This document shows positions 59,064-64,000 of a stretch of DNA of 64,000 nucleotides, piece after piece (within the stretch, counting starts at the first letter, position 1; the number at the start of each line of letters is the position of its first letter). Below the pieces are notes generated by a model that searched no databases, was not told where the DNA came from, and saw only the letters and a list, made by a program, of their open reading frames with translations. This stretch comes from Kribbella soli (lineage in GTDB: Bacteria > Actinomycetota > Actinomycetes > Propionibacteriales > Kribbellaceae). Made by a program: the position numbers and the translations under genes. Location of the stretch: NCBI RefSeq assembly GCF_004331345.1, contig NZ_SJJZ01000001.1, positions 2,604,001-2,668,000 of the forward strand, in the 5' to 3' direction.

Positions 59064-60053
59064 CTACAGCCAGTTCTCCCGGGCCGCGTGCAGGGCGAGC
59101 TGGAAGCGTGTGCTGGCTCCCGTGCGGTTCATCAGGCGCTCCAGGTAGCGGAAGAACGTCCGGCGGCTGATACCGAGCGTCCGGGCGATGGTGTCGTCCG
59201 CGGCGCCGGTCGCCAGCAGGGCCAGCAGGCGGCGCTCGATCGGCTCCAGGCGGTCGTCCTCGGTGCCCACCGACGCGTGCAGTGGCAGCGCGTTGCGCCA
59301 GCACAGTTCGAACATCCCGATCAGTGCGGACAGCAGGCTGCTCGGCCGGATGATCAGCAGCGACCGGTTCACGTCGGTGTCGCGCGCGGACATCGACACG
59401 AACGCGATCGCGCCGTCGATGATCGTCAGCTTCGCCGGTACGTCGGGTAACACCCGCGCCTGCTCACCGGCCTCCACGCAGGGGAGGATGTTCTCGGTCA
59501 GGTAGCCCGGCACCTCGACCGACTCCGGCGAGTACACGACCCGGTAGGAGACGCCGCGGCGGAGCTGGTCGATCTCCTCCTGGTTCGGGCCGCCGATGTA
59601 GTACGGCGGGGAGTCGATGGCCAGGATCTCGCGCTGTACGCCGCTCTTGATCTGGTGGATCCGCTCGACGATCGCGCTGCCGGTGACCACCTCGATCAGG
59701 TGCGTGGTCGACTCGTTGTGCACGGTCCGGCGGAACTCGTCGTACGCGTTCAGGACCTCGATCCGGGCCTGCTTCAGCTCGGACTCGCGGCGCAGCGTCA
59801 TCGCCTCGAGGCCCGCGTCCGGCGGCACCGGCAGGTAGCGCGAGTGGTCCGAACCGGATCGCCTGGCCAACCCGGCCTGCACCAGGCCGCCCAGGGTGGC
59901 GTCGATCGAGCGCTCCCGGTCGGGGACCGCCTCGCCCAGTTCGGTGATCGACGACGGGCCGGTCCGCAGCAGATGCTGGTAGACCTTGATCTCGTCGTCG
60001 TTGAGCCCGAGCACCTTCAAATGGCCGACACGCTCCGTGTCCGGTGTGCTCAC
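59064..60053 (-). CDS. regulator with TrmB-like N-terminus and LuxR-like C-terminal helix-turn-helix
   Basis: A 329-aa protein from GTG 60053, with GGGAGGGGAG upstream. Residues about 12-75 resemble TrmB winged helices (LKVLGLNDDEIKVYQHLLRT, ITELGEAVPDRERSIDATLG), the middle is a phospholipase-D-like sensor region (STTHLIEVVTGSAIVERIHQ), and residues about 265-325 are a LuxR-type helix-turn-helix (RRLLALLATGAADDTIARTL, ISRRTFFRYLERLMNRTGAS). Relatives in actinobacteria regulate small-molecule or peptide genes. A 41-residue peptide gene ends 26 bases upstream. Confidence 0.85.
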   Translation of the reverse strand: MSTPDTERVGHLKVLGLNDDEIKVYQHLLRTGPSSITELGEAVPDRERSIDATLGGLVQAGLARRSGSDHSRYLPVPPDAGLEAMTLRRESELKQARIEVLNAYDEFRRTVHNESTTHLIEVVTGSAIVERIHQIKSGVQREILAIDSPPYYIGGPNQEEIDQLRRGVSYRVVYSPESVEVPGYLTENILPCVEAGEQARVLPDVPAKLTIIDGAIAFVSMSARDTDVNRSLLIIRPSSLLSALIGMFELCWRNALPLHASVGTEDDRLEPIERRLLALLATGAADDTIARTLGISRRTFFRYLERLMNRTGASTRFQLALHAARENWL

Positions 60054-60079
60054 AAAGCTCCCCTCCCTTCCGGCTGCTG

Positions 60080-60205
60080 TCACCGTCCGCTACCGCCCTT
60101 CCAGCCTAGACGGGGCGATCCAGAGGCGTCGGCACTGAACGTGTCGACGCAGATGCACGCAGCGATATTTGTTGTCCCGTCAGCATTCTTGTGCCGTGTC
60201 ACCAT
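60080..60205 (-). CDS. small peptide (41 aa) upstream of the TrmB/LuxR-like regulator
   Basis: ATG 60205 has GGAAAGGGTGG a few bases upstream. The product begins MVTRHKNADGTTNIAACICV, with two cysteines (Cys-Ile-Cys), a Ser/Asp-rich middle (DTFSADASGS) and a glycine-rich basic end (RLGWKGGSGR). It is on the same strand as the regulator, 26 bp upstream, so the two are probably co-transcribed. The frame runs upstream to 60361, but the ribosome site favours 60205. It may be a signal peptide for the regulator or a modified-peptide precursor; no modifying enzyme is nearby. Confidence 0.5.
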   Translation of the reverse strand: MVTRHKNADGTTNIAACICVDTFSADASGSPRLGWKGGSGR

Positions 60206-61107
60206 CTGGCCACCCTTTCCGCGCAGTCGTGAGCGAGAATTGAGGTCCAGCATCCCGGCGACGGACCACCTGAGCGCCGCCGGGATGCTGTTCCAATTCT
60301 GGCCCGAGTTGACTGTCTCGTCAGCGGAGCCTGTTTCGGTTGGGTCTCGATCCCGGCGCATCGGTGCCCTCGCACTTCCGTGCCATCACTGGCTGTGCTG
60401 GAGGGTGTACAAAATGTGGCATCTCCAATCGTGAGGCCGATGAGGAGGAGTGCCCGATGCGACCGGTTCCGCCCTGTGCCGCCGACCGTACCGGTGCCGC
60501 CGTCCCCAGCGCCCGCGGGTCCTTGCAGGGATCCCAACAGGCGTTGTCCTCCTGCGGTCTCCGGTCCGTCCCCACACCTGCTGCGCGCACCTGCCGGCGA
60601 ACGCAGCACCTCTGGGGACGGACGCGAGGCGCGATGACCGCCGCCCTGGTCATCGTGCTGCCCGATCCGGCGCGGCTGTCCGCTCCCGCCCATTGCGGAC
60701 GTGCTCCCGGATCGACGGTGGAACCCCAGGGGGTGCTGAAGGGTGCTCCGTGGATGGTGAGGCTGTCCATGGGGAGCGCGGATGTGATGTTGCGTGTCAC
60801 GTCCGCCGCCCGGCACGCCCCGGCCAGGACGCACTTCCTGGGGTCCCGCCCATAACTTCCGTGCCCGTTGACCTCTCTGGTCACGCGGCCGGTGTGACAG
60901 GTCACGTCAACTTCGGACGGCGGGGTAGCGTCGTACATCGTGAATTGACCGCGATTTGACTTGGCTGGAAGGCGTTTTGGTCGTCCCCGGCTGTCAAATG
61001 TATATTCCGGATAACGATCGGCGAGGGACGACGCAGGTGTTGTGGATGCAGCGGGGTACGACGTTTGGTTGCCGTCCGTACGTCGTTGCTCACTAAGGAG
61101 GACCGCT
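60206..61107. other. about 900-bp largely non-coding stretch between divergent transcription units
   Basis: It holds promoters for the minus-strand peptide/regulator and the plus-strand envelope operon. Paired TCCAGCATCCCGGCG (60244-60258) and CGCCGGGATGCTG (60277-60289) form a hairpin near 60244-60289. GGTCACG (60881-60887) and AGGTCACG (60898-60905) flank a GTGTGACA, giving a cluster of GTCAC/GTGAC elements at about 60874-60910. One weak ORF (60457-60855) is listed separately. I see no RNA gene. Confidence 0.4.
60457..60855 (+). CDS. doubtful ORF (132 aa)
   Basis: ATG 60457 follows GAGGAGGAG (60440-60448), a strong ribosome-like site. The product (MRPVPPCAADRTGAAVPSAR onward) is low-complexity, Arg/Pro/Ser-rich and matches no family. 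Third codon positions are less G/C-biased than in neighbouring genes, and the stop is TAA, rare here. It may be fortuitous, or a remnant. Confidence 0.2.
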   Translation: MRPVPPCAADRTGAAVPSARGSLQGSQQALSSCGLRSVPTPAARTCRRTQHLWGRTRGAMTAALVIVLPDPARLSAPAHCGRAPGSTVEPQGVLKGAPWMVRLSMGSADVMLRVTSAARHAPARTHFLGSRP

Positions 61108-61206
61108 GTGTCGTCGGCGTCCGTGTCGATCCGCTACTCTGCTTCCCGGTCTGCGTCGGCCATCGTGGATCCAACTTTCCGGCAGAGAGAGGCATCGCCT
61201 GAATGA
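61108..61206 (+). CDS. leader ORF (32 aa) coupled to the envelope-export permease
   Basis: GTG 61108 is preceded by TAAGGAGGA (61094-61102), the strongest ribosome site seen in the window. The product is 32 residues, Ser/Ala/Arg-rich (SSASVSIRYSASRSASAIVD, then PTFRQREASPE). Its TGA overlaps the ATG of the TagG-like gene (ATGA at 61203-61206). The permease gene itself has no good ribosome site, so this leader probably sets its translation. No family is recognised. Confidence 0.6.
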   Translation: MSSASVSIRYSASRSASAIVDPTFRQREASPE

Positions 61207-62046
61207 ACGCGACTAGCGTCGACGAGGAGTTCAACCCGTCGGTGCACGTGTACGAACCACACAAGGTCGGTCTGCCGGCACTGCGCCCGTACTTCAAGGC
61301 GCTGTGGCAGCGGCGGGAGTTCGCAGCGGAGATGTCCCGGACCAACATCCGGGCCGCCAACACGAACACCTTCTTCGGCCAGGTGTGGCTGGTGCTGAAC
61401 CCACTGCTCCTGGCAGCGGTCTACTACCTACTGGTCGACATCATCGCCGGTGGGAGTTCCAAGATCGACGCCGGCGAGCGGTTCGCGCACATGTGCGGCG
61501 GCCTCTTCGCCTTTTACTACTTCTCCGGTGCCATGACTGCCGGTGCGGCCAGCGTCGTCGGTGGCGGCAAGCTGCTGATGAACCAGTCGTTCCCACGGAT
61601 GCTGTTGCCGTTGTCCGCGGTGCGGACGGCGTTCTTCCGCTTCCTGCCGACCCTGGTCGTCTACCTGGTCATCCACCTGGCGATGCGGCAGCCCCTGCAC
61701 TGGGCGATGCTGCTGGCTCCGGCGTTCCTGATCATGCTGACGGTCTTCGCCGCCGGCATGGGCATGATCTTCGCGGCCCTGCAGGTGTACTTCCGGGACA
61801 CCACCAGCTTCCTGCCGTACTTCGTGCGGATCTGGCTGTACCTGTCACCGGTGCTGTGGTTCGCCGAGCAGGCCCCGGAGAAGTTCAAGGGCTTCATCCA
61901 GTACAACCCGCTCTACCCGCTGATCGGCGGCTGGGCGGACCTGCTGGTGCGTGGCGACATCCCGAAGTGGCAGATGTGGGCCGGCGGTGGGTTCTGGGCG
62001 ATCGTCGCCTTCGTGATCGGCTCGCTGTTCTTCATGTCGAGGGAGC

Positions 62047-62069
<23 letters not shown>
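61203..62069 (+). CDS. ABC-2 type polysaccharide/teichoic-acid export permease (TagG/Wzm-like)
   Basis: A 288-aa membrane protein with about six helices (TFFGQVWLVLNPLLLAAVYY, RTAFFRFLPTLVVYLVIHLA, MLLAPAFLIMLTVFAAGMGM, FVRIWLYLSPVLWFAEQAPE). It pairs with the ATPase encoded just downstream to export a lipid-linked glycopolymer across the membrane. ATG 61203 is coupled to the leader ORF, and its 3' end overlaps the ATPase gene by 23 bases. Confidence 0.9.
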
Positions 62070-62874
<805 letters not shown>

Positions 62875-62877
62875 CCA

Positions 62878-63990
62878 ATGTCACGCAGCACCGCGCCGGA
62901 CGTGGGGATCATCACGACCGGCCACGACGTGGCCGATGCGCGCCTGCACAAGATCACTGCTGCCCTGCAGCAGCGTGACCTGTCGGTCGAGCTGTGGGGC
63001 CTCGGTGACGCCGACGGTGGGCCGGCGGGCGCGGACGTGCACGCCGGACCGCGCGGCAACCTGGTGCAGCGGCTGGCCCGGACCGCCGTACTGCCGTGGC
63101 GCACCAACGCAAAGGTGGTGATGACGGTCGACCCGGACATGATCCCGGTCACCCGGCTCGTCACCGCGCTGCGGCGGCGCAAGTTCGTGGTCGACGTGCA
63201 CGAGGACTACGAGCGGCTGCTCGCCGATCGTGCGTGGGCCCAGGGTCCGGCCGGTCTGCCGGCCCGGCTGATCGTGCGCGCCGGGTCAAAGCTGGCCGCG
63301 GGCGCCGATCTCACCGTGGTCGCCGACTCGCATCTCGCACCGCACCAGGCGAAGCACCGCATCGTGGTGCAGAACCTTCCCAACCGCGGCTTCCTGGCCC
63401 CGTCCCCGCCGACCGGCGCACCGCGTGCGGTGTACGTCGGGGACCTGCGCCGGAGCCGTGGACTGTTCGACATGGTCGAGACCGTCGCCGCGGCGCCGGA
63501 CTGGTCTCTCGACCTGATCGGCCCGGTCGCACCGTCGGACCGGGACGAGCTGGAGGCCCGGATCGCGCGGCCCGACCTGACCGGTCGGGTCCGCCTGCAC
63601 GGGCGCCAGCCACCGGCCGACGCGTGGCAGCTCACCAAGGGAGCTTGGGCGAGCCTGGCCATGCTGCAGCCGACCCCGGCGTTCGTGGAAGCGATGCCGT
63701 CCAAGATCTACGAGTACCTCGCCAGCGGTCTTCCCGTGCTTTCCACCCGGCTGCCCCGGCAGACCAAGGTGATCGAGGAGTCCGGTGGCGGAGTCCTGGT
63801 GGACTCGGTGGCGGAGGCGTCCGAGACCCTGCGGCGCTGGTCCGCGGACCCCGGTGAGCTGGAGAAGCTGCGCGACCACGCGCTGCAGTGGGCGGCCGAC
63901 CATCTGCCCACGAACACGCCGTACGACGACCTGGCCGACGCGATTCTCAATCTGCTGAAGGACTCTGCTTCCTTGAAAGGACGTGCATGA
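62878..63990 (+). CDS. GT4-family glycosyltransferase
   Basis: A 370-aa cytosolic glycosyltransferase starting three bases after the ATPase stop. Features of the GT-B fold: VGIITTGHDVADARLHKITA at the N-terminus, KFVVDVHEDYERLLADRAWA, RAVYVGDLRRSRGLFDMVET starting the donor-binding domain, and PSKIYEYLASGLPVLSTRLP with the E-x7-E region (EAMPSKIYE). It probably adds sugars to the polymer exported by the neighbouring ABC system. Its stop overlaps the next start. Confidence 0.9.
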   Translation: MSRSTAPDVGIITTGHDVADARLHKITAALQQRDLSVELWGLGDADGGPAGADVHAGPRGNLVQRLARTAVLPWRTNAKVVMTVDPDMIPVTRLVTALRRRKFVVDVHEDYERLLADRAWAQGPAGLPARLIVRAGSKLAAGADLTVVADSHLAPHQAKHRIVVQNLPNRGFLAPSPPTGAPRAVYVGDLRRSRGLFDMVETVAAAPDWSLDLIGPVAPSDRDELEARIARPDLTGRVRLHGRQPPADAWQLTKGAWASLAMLQPTPAFVEAMPSKIYEYLASGLPVLSTRLPRQTKVIEESGGGVLVDSVAEASETLRRWSADPGELEKLRDHALQWAADHLPTNTPYDDLADAILNLLKDSASLKGRA

Positions 63991-64000
63991 CCGCCCGCCC
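63987..64000 (+). CDS. next gene of the envelope operon (only first codons in window)
   Basis: ATG 63987 overlaps the glycosyltransferase stop (ATGA), and AAAGGA at 63976-63981 serves as ribosome site. Only M-T-A-R and part of the next codon are visible, so no function can be given. Confidence 0.6.

Overview
The window is chromosomal DNA from a high-GC actinobacterium. A hand count gives 73% GC for bases 41221-41280, and gene order and protein families fit the Propionibacteriales, most like Kribbella (inferred; the sequence alone does not prove the genus). Markers are the housekeeping order tRNA-Ser, SRP RNA, nadE, dnaX, ybaB, recR, DUF5063, lysC, asd, plus F420-type oxidoreductases, a DUF222/HNH gene and many GTG starts.

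Layout. 1-12.2 kb is an accessory mosaic: XRE, HxlR and small XRE regulators each facing a transporter or small enzyme, a secreted tripeptidyl-aminopeptidase-like hydrolase, a PhyH dioxygenase, and a 39-residue acidic peptide coupled to an M15-like peptidase. 12.3-14.3 kb is a DUF222/HNH endonuclease with a LexA box on its start codon. 14.9-21.6 kb holds TetR/SnoaL/CopZ genes, Tex with a Gly/Gln-rich tail, and a DHA2 exporter. 21.6-26 kb is a sugar ABC uptake locus (YesL-like protein, DeoR/LacI hybrid regulator, binding protein, two permeases, no ATPase) with a matching operator on both sides of the regulator. 26-34 kb has a TetR regulator, a deazaflavin-reductase/hemerythrin fusion, methyltransferases, a MacB/FtsX-type exporter and a two-component system.

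34,891-39,990 is a decayed 5.1-kb integrative element inserted in tRNA-Ser(GGA). Exact 59-bp direct repeats of the tRNA 3' end bound it. It carries a winged-helix regulator, an unknown 148-aa protein, a Ser/Thr kinase and a RuvC/RNase H-like protein, then a tyrosine recombinase and a DinD/KilAC-type antirepressor that are both interrupted by amber codons. Its cargo is visibly AT-richer (48% GC over 36361-36420 by hand count). This is the best candidate for an undescribed system.

40-59 kb is the conserved core: intact tRNA-Ser, ffs, nadE, acyl-CoA ligase, dnaX, ybaB, recR, DUF5063, then an inserted block (Ser/Thr kinase, LexA-box dinB, MFS, RibD-like reductase, ArsR), then lysC-asd. 59-64 kb has a TrmB/LuxR-like regulator preceded by a 41-residue peptide gene, then a cell-envelope polymer export operon (leader ORF, TagG-like permease, TagH-like ATPase, glycosyltransferase) that runs off the end.

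Recurrent themes are divergent regulator-transporter pairs with palindromic operators, two LexA-controlled genes, and short ORFs coupled to larger genes.
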